From the NCBI GenBank assembly GCA_022825895.1, contig JAJDVX010000004.1:43796-107795 (forward strand): 64,000 bases of DNA. Reading direction: 5' to 3'. Below are positions 25,099 through 33,243 of this stretch, one piece after another. Numbering within the stretch: position 1 is the stretch's first letter; every line of letters starts with the position of its first letter. Both the position numbers and the translations under genes were made by a program. The notes under the pieces were generated by a model. The model was not told the DNA's origin, did not search any database, and worked only from the letters and a program-made list of their open reading frames with translations. This stretch comes from Chloroflexota bacterium (GTDB lineage Bacteria > Chloroflexota > UBA11872).

Positions 25099-25545
25099 CT
25101 AGTCGTCCCGCCAGAGTTTTCCCATCGCCCGCACGCGCGAGAGCCGCGACTCGTCGAATGCTGGCAATTCAAAACCTAGAGGCTGCGGCGGATTGTCTAT
25201 GCCCAGAGATGCCTGTATGTCAGGCCTTGTGTAGTACGCGTTGTAGGTCTGCTTCACAAGCTCGGAAAACGACTCGGGATCGGCATTCTCTACCTTTCGA
25301 AGTACTTCCACACGCCTGCCGGCGTCGAGTTCAGCGAAGGGTGCCTTGCCGGCTCTGACCTCGATTGCCCGCAGCGTGGTCAGAACAGGGCGTCGCAGCC
25401 GCGGCTGCTCGGCGAGGTAGGCGTCAACGGTCAGGGCCGCGCCCAGTGTCCCGGCGGGCGGAAGGTCGCCGTAGGAGGGCACCAGTTCATCCTGGACCAG
25501 CGACAGCAGCGCCAATTCTTCCGGTGTAAGGATGCGCGTCGTCAT
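25099..25545 (-). CDS. Gluconate 2-dehydrogenase subunit 3-like protein
   Basis: A 148-residue protein matching the gluconate 2-dehydrogenase subunit 3 family: L-T-P-E-E-L-A-L-L-S near the start, then L-D-A-G-R-R-V-E-V-L and the C-terminal T-Y-N-A-Y-Y-T-R-P-D-I. Family members are small partners of GMC flavoproteins and often carry a Tat signal that exports the complex. No signal is visible here, so the pair may act in the cytoplasm or the signal has been lost. The ATG overlaps the GMC stop (ATGA), a coupled two-gene operon. A longer upstream reading would run into the GMC gene and is rejected. Confidence 0.85.
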   Translation of the reverse strand: MTTRILTPEELALLSLVQDELVPSYGDLPPAGTLGAALTVDAYLAEQPRLRRPVLTTLRAIEVRAGKAPFAELDAGRRVEVLRKVENADPESFSELVKQTYNAYYTRPDIQASLGIDNPPQPLGFELPAFDESRLSRVRAMGKLWRDD

Positions 25546-27158
25546 GCCGCTACATCTCGATAATTTCGGCCCAGCCAGTCGGCGCATCGCAGTGCGACAG
25601 CCTGGATCGTGCTCGTTGGATTTACGGCGGCGGACGTTGTAAAGGTACTGCCGTCGATTACGAACAGGTTCGAGCACTCGTGCGCCTGGCCCCAACCATT
25701 GATCACCGACCGCTCGGGATCGTCGCCCATGCGGCAGGTTCCCATGAGGTGCCAGCCGGACTCCTGGACCAGCGGATCTACCAGTATCTCCACGGCACCC
25801 GCGGCTTCGAAAAGTTCGCGGGCACGCGCGATGCTGAATTCGAGCATGCGTTGAGTGTTCTCTCCAGCGCGATACTCGACCCGCGGGGCCGGAATACCGT
25901 GCGCGTCGGTCAACTCAGGGTCCAGCGTGACGCGATTCTCCGGTTCCGGTAGGTCTTCCAGCATGACGGAAGTCGTCATCGTGTGTGCGTAGCGCGATCG
26001 TAATGCCTCGTGGTGCTCACTGCCCCACGGGACGGGATGCCCAAGGATGCCCCCATTGGCAACCGAGAGCGGTCCGACGCTTCGACTGAGCTGGAGCTCA
26101 AAACCTCGCACGAAGCCTCGCGCCAGGTCGGTTTCGTAAAACTCCTGGCAGTTCATCAGGCCACCAATCGGGCCACGCTGCCCGTTCACGACTTCTTCGA
26201 ACACGCCGCTGACAAATGCAACGGGATGAAACATCAAATAAGCGCCGACCACGCCGGAATTGTTCGCCAGGCCGTTTGGGAAGCGCGCCGACGTTGAGTT
26301 GAGCAGAAGACGTGGCGTTCCCACTCCGTTCGCGGCCATGACAACGACGCCGGCCGTATGGCTACGGCGCACGCCGTGGTCGTCGTAATAGAGGGCTCCC
26401 GTAGCTTGCCCGGCGTGATCCACCGTTATCTGTTCAACGCGTGCGTGCGTGATCAGTTGTACGCCTTGGGCCAGAGCTTTCGGCCAGTACGTCACATGCG
26501 CGCTGGACATGGCGCCGATGGGACACCCAATGTCACACGGCCCACAGCAGTTACAGGGCGACCGGTTCTCGCCAAACGGCTCGGAAATCAGCGCGTTGTC
26601 GCACGGCCACCAGTGCCAGCCCAGGTTCTCCAGCCCACGGAGATACGCCTCACACCCGGCGTCAAAGGCCAGTGGCGGCGTCTGCCGCGGACTGCGCGGC
26701 GGATTGGCTGGATCGCCCGCCAAACCCGATACGCCCACCATCGAATCGTTGAGGTCGTAATAGGGTTCCAGATCCCAGTACGTAAACGGCCAGTCGTCGG
26801 CCACGCCGTCCAGCGTGCGCACGCGAAAGTCGGACGGGCGCATCCGCGGAAAATGCCCGCTCCAATGCACGGTACTTCCGCCAACGGCGTTGACCATGAG
26901 CGGATAGATCGGGGTCCCGCTGTTGTTGATGGGGTAGTCCGCGGCCCACCCGCGTACATTCGGATCCTTGGCGAACGATGTCTGTCGGGCGAGTTCGTAG
27001 TCAGGTCGGCTGTGCGCGTACTCGGAGGGATCGACCCAGCGGCCTTGTTCCAGGCAGGTCACGCGTAGTCCCCCGCGCGAAAGCGACCAGGCCGCCGCGG
27101 CGCCCGAGGCGCCGGAACCAACGATCAGGACATCGGAATCAAGTTCCGGTGCAGCCAT
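25542..27158 (-). CDS. GMC-family flavin oxidoreductase (gluconate/sugar dehydrogenase large-subunit type)
   Basis: About 538 residues. FAD dinucleotide motif V-G-S-G-A-S-G near the N-terminus, then V-G-G-S-T-V-H-W-S, then a Cys-rich insert C-N-C-C-G-P-C-D-I-G-C characteristic of the gluconate 2-dehydrogenase-like branch. The C-terminal GMC_oxred_C region is W-H-L-M-G-T-C-R-M-G, with the active-site His in this block and N-P-T-S-T-I at the end. It oxidises a hydroxyl (sugar, polyol or alcohol) with FAD. The ATG at 27158 has GGGAAG at a normal distance; a TTG seven codons earlier is less likely. Coupled to the subunit-3 gene downstream. Confidence 0.92.
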   Translation of the reverse strand: MAAPELDSDVLIVGSGASGAAAAWSLSRGGLRVTCLEQGRWVDPSEYAHSRPDYELARQTSFAKDPNVRGWAADYPINNSGTPIYPLMVNAVGGSTVHWSGHFPRMRPSDFRVRTLDGVADDWPFTYWDLEPYYDLNDSMVGVSGLAGDPANPPRSPRQTPPLAFDAGCEAYLRGLENLGWHWWPCDNALISEPFGENRSPCNCCGPCDIGCPIGAMSSAHVTYWPKALAQGVQLITHARVEQITVDHAGQATGALYYDDHGVRRSHTAGVVVMAANGVGTPRLLLNSTSARFPNGLANNSGVVGAYLMFHPVAFVSGVFEEVVNGQRGPIGGLMNCQEFYETDLARGFVRGFELQLSRSVGPLSVANGGILGHPVPWGSEHHEALRSRYAHTMTTSVMLEDLPEPENRVTLDPELTDAHGIPAPRVEYRAGENTQRMLEFSIARARELFEAAGAVEILVDPLVQESGWHLMGTCRMGDDPERSVINGWGQAHECSNLFVIDGSTFTTSAAVNPTSTIQAVALRCADWLGRNYRDVAA

Positions 27159-27212
27159 TGCATCGCTTCCCAGACTCAATCGCTTGTAGCATACGAGCCG
27201 CGCGTTGGCGCG

Positions 27213-27890
27213 TCAGTCCTTGATCGTTAGCCCGCCGAACAGAACGGTGCCACGGATGCTGACCGTCGCCTCGTCCTGGGCGCCAGGATCCTCGCGCTTG
27301 TCGTCGACGCCCCCAAACAAGGCCACAATGTCGTTGTGGACGGTCCAGTCCTCCGGTACGCGCAGCTCCACGCCTCCGAACATGCAGGTGACGTCTATGA
27401 CCGCCGGCGGCCGCTCGACGCGGGCCCTACGCAGGTCGTATTCCGCCCCGCCGAACAGCGTCGTTGCCTGCAGGCCGGTGAACGGTCCATCCACTTCGTC
27501 ATTCACGCTGTTGAACACAGCCACGTGATTCAACCCGCCGCCGGACCGGCTGGTTGTGGATCCGCCACCGCCGAATGACGCCCGTGTGAGGATCAGTAGC
27601 ACGCCCGCGACGATGATGAGTGCTGGCCAAATGGCCCCACGAACGACATCGGGGACCTCGTCCAGAACCGAAAGCTGAATGGCGATCCCCAGGCCGATCA
27701 GAATCCAGGGACCTATCGACCCGCGAAACCCACTACGAACCAAGGCCCAGAGACCGAGGACGATGAGGAGCGATGGCGCGTACTCCCACGGGCTGAAGTC
27801 GCCGACCCCCAGGTTGCCAAGGAGGAGCAACACCCCAACCGTCACCACAATCAGGCCGATCAACATTCGTCCCGAGCCGCCCGGTCTCAT
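27213..27890 (-). CDS. LiaF-like membrane protein (transmembrane domain plus LiaF C-terminal beta domain)
   Basis: A 225-residue protein. Four transmembrane helices lie in the first about 110 residues, arranged as two hairpins (I-G-L-I-V-V-T-V-G-V-L-L-L-L-G first). A Gly/Ser linker follows, then a beta-helix-like C-terminal domain with repeated F-G-G motifs: T-L-F-G-G-A, M-F-G-G-V-E-L-R-V-P, L-F-G-G-V, V-L-F-G-G-L. In Firmicutes, LiaF modulates a cell-envelope stress kinase; no LiaRS-like pair is nearby, so only the fold can be assigned. The ATG at 27890 is chosen for its AAGG site; a TTG six codons earlier is poorly spaced. Confidence 0.8.
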   Translation of the reverse strand: MRPGGSGRMLIGLIVVTVGVLLLLGNLGVGDFSPWEYAPSLLIVLGLWALVRSGFRGSIGPWILIGLGIAIQLSVLDEVPDVVRGAIWPALIIVAGVLLILTRASFGGGGSTTSRSGGGLNHVAVFNSVNDEVDGPFTGLQATTLFGGAEYDLRRARVERPPAVIDVTCMFGGVELRVPEDWTVHNDIVALFGGVDDKREDPGAQDEATVSIRGTVLFGGLTIKD

Positions 27891-27966
27891 CGGCGTCGCC
27901 TTTCGCAACTCCGCGAGCTTGCAGGCGACGCGGGATGACTGGTCACTGCTGCGGACTCAATGCCAG

Positions 27967-28938
27967 TCAGTTCCAACGGTGCGTTTCCGGATCGATGGAC
28001 GACGATGGAACCGATTCCAGTTCTTCCCAGAGTTCGTCCGGGATCTCGAACGCGGCCAGAACCAGCGTCTTTTCGATCCGGTCCGGCCGGCTGGCGCCGA
28101 CGATCGTGGAGACAATGCGCGGGTCCTTGAGCGAGAACTGAAGCGCGGCCGCAGCCAGCGGGATTCCATACCGGTCGCAGATTGCTTGCAACCGCCGCGC
28201 TCGTTCCACCATCTCAGTCGGCGCGGCCTGGTAGGCGTAGCGCGGATACGATTCCGGTCCGCGGGACAGGATGCCGCTCCCGTAGGGCGCTGCGTTGAGC
28301 ACGGCTACGTTGCGCATGGCGGCAATCTCCAGAAGCGGTTCGGCCGAGCGGTTCAACAGCGTGTAGCGGTTATGGGTAACGACCACTTCAAAGCAACCAG
28401 TCTCGACGTAGCGGATTTCCTGGTCGATCGGACCGCCGGCCACGCCCAGGTGCTCGATCAGACCCTCCGCCTTCAAGCCCATCAGCACTTCCAAGGGGCC
28501 GCCGGGAGCGGTAATGGCGTCAAAGGTCGAGTGCTCCGGATCGTGCAGATGCAGCAGCTGCAGGCGGTCGAGTCCCAGAAGATCGAGGCTCCGCTCAACC
28601 GAGCGGCGCATTTGCGCCCCGCTGAAATCGCCGGTCGTCAGATCGCGGTCGGCCTTGGTTCCAACCACGCAGCCGTTGGGGATTCCGCCGAGTTCTCGCA
28701 GGACGACGCCGATGCGCCGTTCGCTCTCGCCATCCCCGTATGACGCCGCGGTGTCGATGAAGTTGATTGAACTGTTCAGCGTCTCGCGAACGGCCGCCAA
28801 CGCGTCGTCCTCCGCCACCGAATAGGCGAAGGTCTCCGGCATGTTTCCAAGCGCCGCCGTGCCAACGCACAGTGGTGTGACGCGCAGCCCGGTCGTGCCC
28901 AGCGTGCGGAGTGAGAAGTAGTCGCCGGGTTCGGACAT
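27967..28938 (-). CDS. Aldo/keto reductase family protein (D-threo-aldose 1-dehydrogenase-like)
   Basis: A 323-residue AKR barrel. The catalytic tetrad regions are visible: F-I-D-T-A-A-S-Y-G (Asp and Tyr), V-V-G-T-K-A-D (Lys) and L-L-H-L-H-D (His). The C-terminal V-G-A-S-R-P-D-R cofactor loop fits NAD(P)H binding. The opening L-G-T-T-G-L-R-V-T-P-L resembles the D-threo-aldose/L-fucose dehydrogenase branch. The ATG shares one base with the TAA of the preceding small gene (TAATG), so the two are coupled. The substrate is probably a sugar or aldehyde, not determinable here. Confidence 0.88.
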   Translation of the reverse strand: MSEPGDYFSLRTLGTTGLRVTPLCVGTAALGNMPETFAYSVAEDDALAAVRETLNSSINFIDTAASYGDGESERRIGVVLRELGGIPNGCVVGTKADRDLTTGDFSGAQMRRSVERSLDLLGLDRLQLLHLHDPEHSTFDAITAPGGPLEVLMGLKAEGLIEHLGVAGGPIDQEIRYVETGCFEVVVTHNRYTLLNRSAEPLLEIAAMRNVAVLNAAPYGSGILSRGPESYPRYAYQAAPTEMVERARRLQAICDRYGIPLAAAALQFSLKDPRIVSTIVGASRPDRIEKTLVLAAFEIPDELWEELESVPSSSIDPETHRWN

Positions 28939-29192
28939 TACGGCGGACCTGGAATCGGCGGGCGTGAGTCGCTGGGGGCCCTGTCCGGTTCACGCCCCGG
29001 CGTCGTTCGCCGACCCTCGATGACTTCCATTGCGATCAGCACGGTCGTATAGGCCTCGCTAGCCACGTGACCGTCATCGCTGGCAAACGAGGACGGCAGT
29101 CGCGAGTAGTCGGCGGCGGCCATCTGGTCGATTCGCCGCCGCAGCCAGCTTCGCAGACGTTCCCAGGACTCGCCAGCTTCAACGCTGGGCAT
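28938..29192 (-). CDS. Small hypothetical protein between cca and the aldo/keto reductase
   Basis: An 84-residue protein. Its ATG at 29192 lies inside the last codons of cca (14-nt overlap) and its TAA overlaps the AKR start, so it is firmly embedded in the gene train. The N-terminal half is helical and charged (W-E-R-L-R-S-W-L-R-R-R-I-D-Q-M), with a second helix A-Y-T-T-V-L-I-A-M-E-V-I-E-G. The C-terminus is Pro/Arg-rich and probably disordered. No family is recognised. The frame continues upstream within cca, but starts there have no support. Confidence 0.55.
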   Translation of the reverse strand: MPSVEAGESWERLRSWLRRRIDQMAAADYSRLPSSFASDDGHVASEAYTTVLIAMEVIEGRRTTPGREPDRAPSDSRPPIPGPP

Positions 29193-30576
29193 GGTGTGCT
29201 CCCGACTCAATCGCGTCAGCGGCCGCGGTGTGACGCCGAACAAACGCTTCGGCGAGAACCCGGGCGCCCGCTACGTCGTCCGGCTCAAGCTCACCATCCA
29301 ACACCAAGTCCAGCAGATACTGCTTGATCGGCTTGATCCACACGCCTGGCGGCCGGTCGAACAGTTGCATCAGGTCGTTTCCATCCAGCGGAGAGTCCAG
29401 CGCCGCAACATCGCGCTCCGCCTGTAGGTGCTCGCAGCGAGCTTGCAGTTCGGCCACCCGGGCCAGTCCATCCTCGATGCGCCTTGGGCGATAGCTTGTG
29501 ATATCGGCCCGCGACAGGGCGATCAACGTGTCCAGATCCTCACCGGCCTCAAGAATGAACCGGCGCACCGCCCCGTCGGTCCATCCAGGTTCGTAGGCAT
29601 TCGCCCGCATGTGCAGCCGGACGATGTGGGTCACACGGTCGGTAAGGCGACCGTCGAACTTGAGCCGGCGCAGGATTCGTCGAGCCATGCGCGCTCCCAC
29701 TTCCTCGTGGCCAAAGAATCGGATGCGTCGATCGCGGATGGACTTGGTCTGAGGCTTGCCGACGTCGTGTAGCAGCGCGGCCCAGCGAAGCTCAGGCTGA
29801 GCCCGCGTACTCGACAGGACGCGCATGGTGTGGGCGAACACGTCCTTGTGCTGGCGGCGTTCTTCTTGCTCGGTCTGCTGCAGGGGAATCAACTCGGGCA
29901 TTACCAGACCAAGCACTCCGATTTCCAAAAGGGTGACCAAAGCTCGGCCGGGCTCCGGTGAGAGCAGCGTCAAGTTGAGCTCAGCCCCAATCCGCTCGGC
30001 GCTGACATGGCGAATCTCGCCCGCCGTACGCCGCGCCGCCGCCAGCGTCCCGGCCTCGATGTCGAAGTCCAGTTGCGCCGCAAATCGCACGCAGCGCAGG
30101 ACACGCAACGGGTCTTCCGTGAATCTGTCGTCGGCAACGCCCACCGCCCGGATTCGCCTGGCCACCAGGTCGGCAAGCCCGCCGTGCGGATCGATGATGC
30201 GTCCGTTCAACACATCCTGCGCCATGGCGTTGATGGTGAAGTCGCGCCGGCTGAGGTCGGCCTCCAGCGAGTCACCAAATTGGACGCGAGGTTTGCGCGA
30301 TCCGGGACGGTAGGCCTCCGAGCGAAAGGTGGTGATTTCCACCGGATTGCCTTCAAAGACGGCCCCGATAGTCCCGAATCGCTCGCCCACCGTATAGATG
30401 CTTGCGGCGCCTGCCCGGCGAGCCAGTACCTTCACCCGATCCGGGTGCGCCCCGGTCGTAAAGTCCAGGTCAGCCGAGGTTCGCCCGAGAATGCGATCGC
30501 GGACCGGCCCGCCGACGAGATAGAGGTCAAAGCCAGCCTGCTGAAATATGCGCGCGAGGCGCCCGGTGGGATTCAT
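29179..30576 (-). CDS. cca: tRNA nucleotidyltransferase / poly(A) polymerase family with HD domain
   Basis: A 465-residue class II nucleotidyltransferase. The head domain has Y-L-V-G-G-P-V-R-D (residues 19-27) and the metal-binding pair D36-L-D38. R-R-D-F-T-I-N-A-M and E-D-P-L-R-V-L-R-C-V-R-F-A follow, all canonical. The C-terminal half has an HD phosphohydrolase-type domain with A-L-L-H-D-V-G-K. It adds or repairs the 3' CCA of tRNA (or, if split in function, adds CC or A, or polyadenylates). The tRNA-Leu in this window already encodes CCA, so repair may be its main role for such tRNAs. Starts 21 nt after the VWA gene. Confidence 0.93.
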   Translation of the reverse strand: MNPTGRLARIFQQAGFDLYLVGGPVRDRILGRTSADLDFTTGAHPDRVKVLARRAGAASIYTVGERFGTIGAVFEGNPVEITTFRSEAYRPGSRKPRVQFGDSLEADLSRRDFTINAMAQDVLNGRIIDPHGGLADLVARRIRAVGVADDRFTEDPLRVLRCVRFAAQLDFDIEAGTLAAARRTAGEIRHVSAERIGAELNLTLLSPEPGRALVTLLEIGVLGLVMPELIPLQQTEQEERRQHKDVFAHTMRVLSSTRAQPELRWAALLHDVGKPQTKSIRDRRIRFFGHEEVGARMARRILRRLKFDGRLTDRVTHIVRLHMRANAYEPGWTDGAVRRFILEAGEDLDTLIALSRADITSYRPRRIEDGLARVAELQARCEHLQAERDVAALDSPLDGNDLMQLFDRPPGVWIKPIKQYLLDLVLDGELEPDDVAGARVLAEAFVRRHTAAADAIESGAHHAQR

Positions 30577-30597
30577 GGAGTCAAGCCGTCGCCTGAT

Positions 30598-33240
30598 TCA
30601 GGCGGTGCGCGAAATCGGCCAATGACGGCGCCACAACGTGCCGGGCGCCGCACGCAACGATCTTACACGCTGGCGAAAACGGTCCCGGATTTCCCCCGGC
30701 CCTCCAACTAACCGCCGAACTGCGACATCCGCCACAAAGGCCAGCAGCGCAATGGTGAGCAACTGTGCCCAGCCAAGCTGCGTGGCGCCATTGCCACGTA
30801 ACGCCAGCGCGGCCAGATCGCTGCTGGCTTCAATGGTCACGCCGCCGGTTATTGCCGCGGCACGCCGCAGCACTCGGTGGTCGGGCGCAATGTGGCCAAC
30901 TTCGGCTCCCACTGGAACGACGAGACCTGCGTTGGCCGCACGCTCCGTCCCGGTGTCGTCCACCTGGGTCACGCTGATCTCGTATACCCCGGGTGCCAGT
31001 CCGTTCACGGTGCCCCGATACCGGCCGGGACCCACTTGTTCCACGATCACCGTGTGCACGGTCCCATCCGGGCCAGCGAGCGAGACCCTGGTGTCAAGTC
31101 CGTTCAAGAACTGCCCGGCCGCGTCGACGGCGTCGACTTCAATCACGGCAACGCCGTCGGCGTACGAGGCCTCGATCCGAGGACCGTCGCCGAGCCCACC
31201 CGCGAGCGGACTGACCCACTGAACCGCCTGCCGCAGGAACGTGGCGAAGCCATCCCAGCCCAGCCATACCTCAGCCCAGTCCGAACCCGCGTCGGACGTC
31301 CAGGCAACAGCGCGACCGCGACCGTATTGCCATTGCGCCAGAATCGGGTCGTTGTTGTCGGAACTCAGCACGATTTCGGCCGTGGGCTTAGCGCGGGTTC
31401 GTACGTAGCCCCGCAGGTCGGGCAATTCTTGTCCCGCCAGCCCGCCGGTGAAGATTGGGCTCGGGGCGTCCATCCGAGGCTGAAACTCTCGTTCGACGAC
31501 CGCGAACTCACCGGCCGTCAGCGTTTCCTGGGTCAAAACCCGAGGGATCGATCGCGGATCCGGCACATAGTAGTAGCGACCGTTGCCGATGCGGGCGATG
31601 CGCTCGAGGAGTTCCTGGTCGGATTGCGTGCCAACCGCGATCGACGAGACCGTGATGTCGCGCCGACGCAGTGAACGCGTCAGACCGTCGAAGTCGCCGT
31701 AATGGGCCCGGCCATCGGTCAGCAACACGACGTGCTTGACCGAGGCGCTGACCTGATTCAGACGCGACCGCGCGAAGAACATGGCACGTGCGAGGTCGGT
31801 GGACGACCCGATCTGGATTCCCCGAATGCGGTTGACGGCTGCCGTCACCTCCGCCGCGGACGTCAACTCGCGCGGCGGCACCACCCACTGCGAGTCAATG
31901 TCAAAGGTCATCACGCCGAGAATGTCGCCCTCTTCCAGCAGGTCCACGGCGTCCACTGCCGCCTCGATCGCCATATCGATCTTGGCGGCGCCTTCACTGG
32001 CGCCCTCGGCCATGCTGGACGACCGGTCGATGACCAGAACGAGCGCTAAGCGGGGTTCGGGCGTCTCCTCGGTGGGGTCCGACCAGACCGGCAGTGCTTC
32101 GTCCATGGCGGTGCCCTGGTAGCCGCCGGCGGCAAAGCTGTCGGGTCCGCCCAAAACCACCAGCCCGCGACCGCCCGCCACGTGGGCGCGCAAGGCATCG
32201 AGCGCGTCGGGCTCAATGGCTTCGGCGGGAACATTGGAGACCACGACGGCCTCAAACTGCCCTAGGTCGACGCTGCCGAGCGCGCCTGGTGCTACGTCCC
32301 GAACCTCGAAGTTGGCGGCCCGCAACGCTGCTCGGATTTGTGATGTGTCGCCGAGCGTGAGTACGCGACCGGGCTCGGCCACGTGCATATAGGCCTCGGC
32401 CACGTTGTTGGCCAGCCGTGGATCAGCGTCTTCAAGAAGCTCTGCCCGCAGCCGGTGAAACCCTGGCGCCAGCCCCCGCAGCTCAACAACATACGTGCGT
32501 GTACCTGTGGCCAGGGCGATCGAACCATCGCTGATCTGGCGTTCACCGTCCCAGAGTCGTAGTCGCGCCGTGGTCCGCCGCTGTGAGGCAATCCGAACGC
32601 GTGCCTGGACTGCCACGCCGCTGTGCACAATGTTCGGGACTTCGACTGCTTGAAGCACGAGGTCGGCGCCGCGAGTCGCCGCAGCGGGTACGACCGATAT
32701 CGGCACGCCGCGGGCGGCGGCTGTCTGAACGGCGGACTCGAGCCCCGATCCGGCGCCGGCGCCATCAGAAATCAGTATGAGTTGCCCTCCCACGTCGGGA
32801 TCGAGAAGGCCCAGTGCCGTCAGAATCCCCGCCTCGTAGTTGCTGTCGTGTCCCGGCAGGTCTGAGCGCAAGGCCGGGGCCTCGTCCAGTCGTTGTGGCG
32901 CAGCCAGTACCGCAGTGCCGGCGCCAAACTGGACAGCCCCCACCGATGCGTCGGCCCCGAACGCCTGAACGAAGGAATCAATGATTGCGTGGGCATTTGC
33001 CCGTTCCGCCAAGAGCACGCTGTCGGAGGTGTCAACGACAAAGACGGTGGCGGGCCGGGCGTCGCGTCCGACTGCGAAGCCGGCCAGGGCAAGAACCAAC
33101 GCGGTCAAGCCGACCAGGCGCAGCAGCATTGAGATCCCAAGGCGGACCCGGGAGAGACGGGCCACGCTGAGTGTTGTCAGCCAGATGGCTGCGGGTAACG
33201 CCGCCAGCAAGATGAGCAACCACGGCCGGTCCAGACCCAT
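30598..33240 (-). CDS. Large membrane protein with two VWA domains and a glutamine-amidotransferase-like segment
   Basis: An 880-residue protein. Two N-terminal transmembrane helices (residues about 7-27 and 38-58) precede a first VWA-like domain with F-V-V-D-T-S-D-S. A GATase-like strand/loop region follows (V-V-V-S-N-V-P, then V-V-L-G-G-P-D-S-F-A-A-G-G-Y). A second VWA has a complete MIDAS start, V-I-D-R-S-S-S-M, and L-L-T-D-G-R. A beta domain and a final transmembrane helix (L-L-T-I-A-L-L-A-F-V-A-D-V-A-V) complete it. The architecture matches the large BatA/'glutamine amidotransferase' proteins encoded with MoxR and DUF58. It starts 3 nt after the preceding VWA gene. Probably part of an envelope-associated MoxR-dependent complex. 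Confidence 0.88.
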   Translation of the reverse strand: MGLDRPWLLILLAALPAAIWLTTLSVARLSRVRLGISMLLRLVGLTALVLALAGFAVGRDARPATVFVVDTSDSVLLAERANAHAIIDSFVQAFGADASVGAVQFGAGTAVLAAPQRLDEAPALRSDLPGHDSNYEAGILTALGLLDPDVGGQLILISDGAGAGSGLESAVQTAAARGVPISVVPAAATRGADLVLQAVEVPNIVHSGVAVQARVRIASQRRTTARLRLWDGERQISDGSIALATGTRTYVVELRGLAPGFHRLRAELLEDADPRLANNVAEAYMHVAEPGRVLTLGDTSQIRAALRAANFEVRDVAPGALGSVDLGQFEAVVVSNVPAEAIEPDALDALRAHVAGGRGLVVLGGPDSFAAGGYQGTAMDEALPVWSDPTEETPEPRLALVLVIDRSSSMAEGASEGAAKIDMAIEAAVDAVDLLEEGDILGVMTFDIDSQWVVPPRELTSAAEVTAAVNRIRGIQIGSSTDLARAMFFARSRLNQVSASVKHVVLLTDGRAHYGDFDGLTRSLRRRDITVSSIAVGTQSDQELLERIARIGNGRYYYVPDPRSIPRVLTQETLTAGEFAVVEREFQPRMDAPSPIFTGGLAGQELPDLRGYVRTRAKPTAEIVLSSDNNDPILAQWQYGRGRAVAWTSDAGSDWAEVWLGWDGFATFLRQAVQWVSPLAGGLGDGPRIEASYADGVAVIEVDAVDAAGQFLNGLDTRVSLAGPDGTVHTVIVEQVGPGRYRGTVNGLAPGVYEISVTQVDDTGTERAANAGLVVPVGAEVGHIAPDHRVLRRAAAITGGVTIEASSDLAALALRGNGATQLGWAQLLTIALLAFVADVAVRRLVGGPGEIRDRFRQRVRSLRAAPGTLWRRHWPISRTA

Positions 33241-33243
33241 CGC

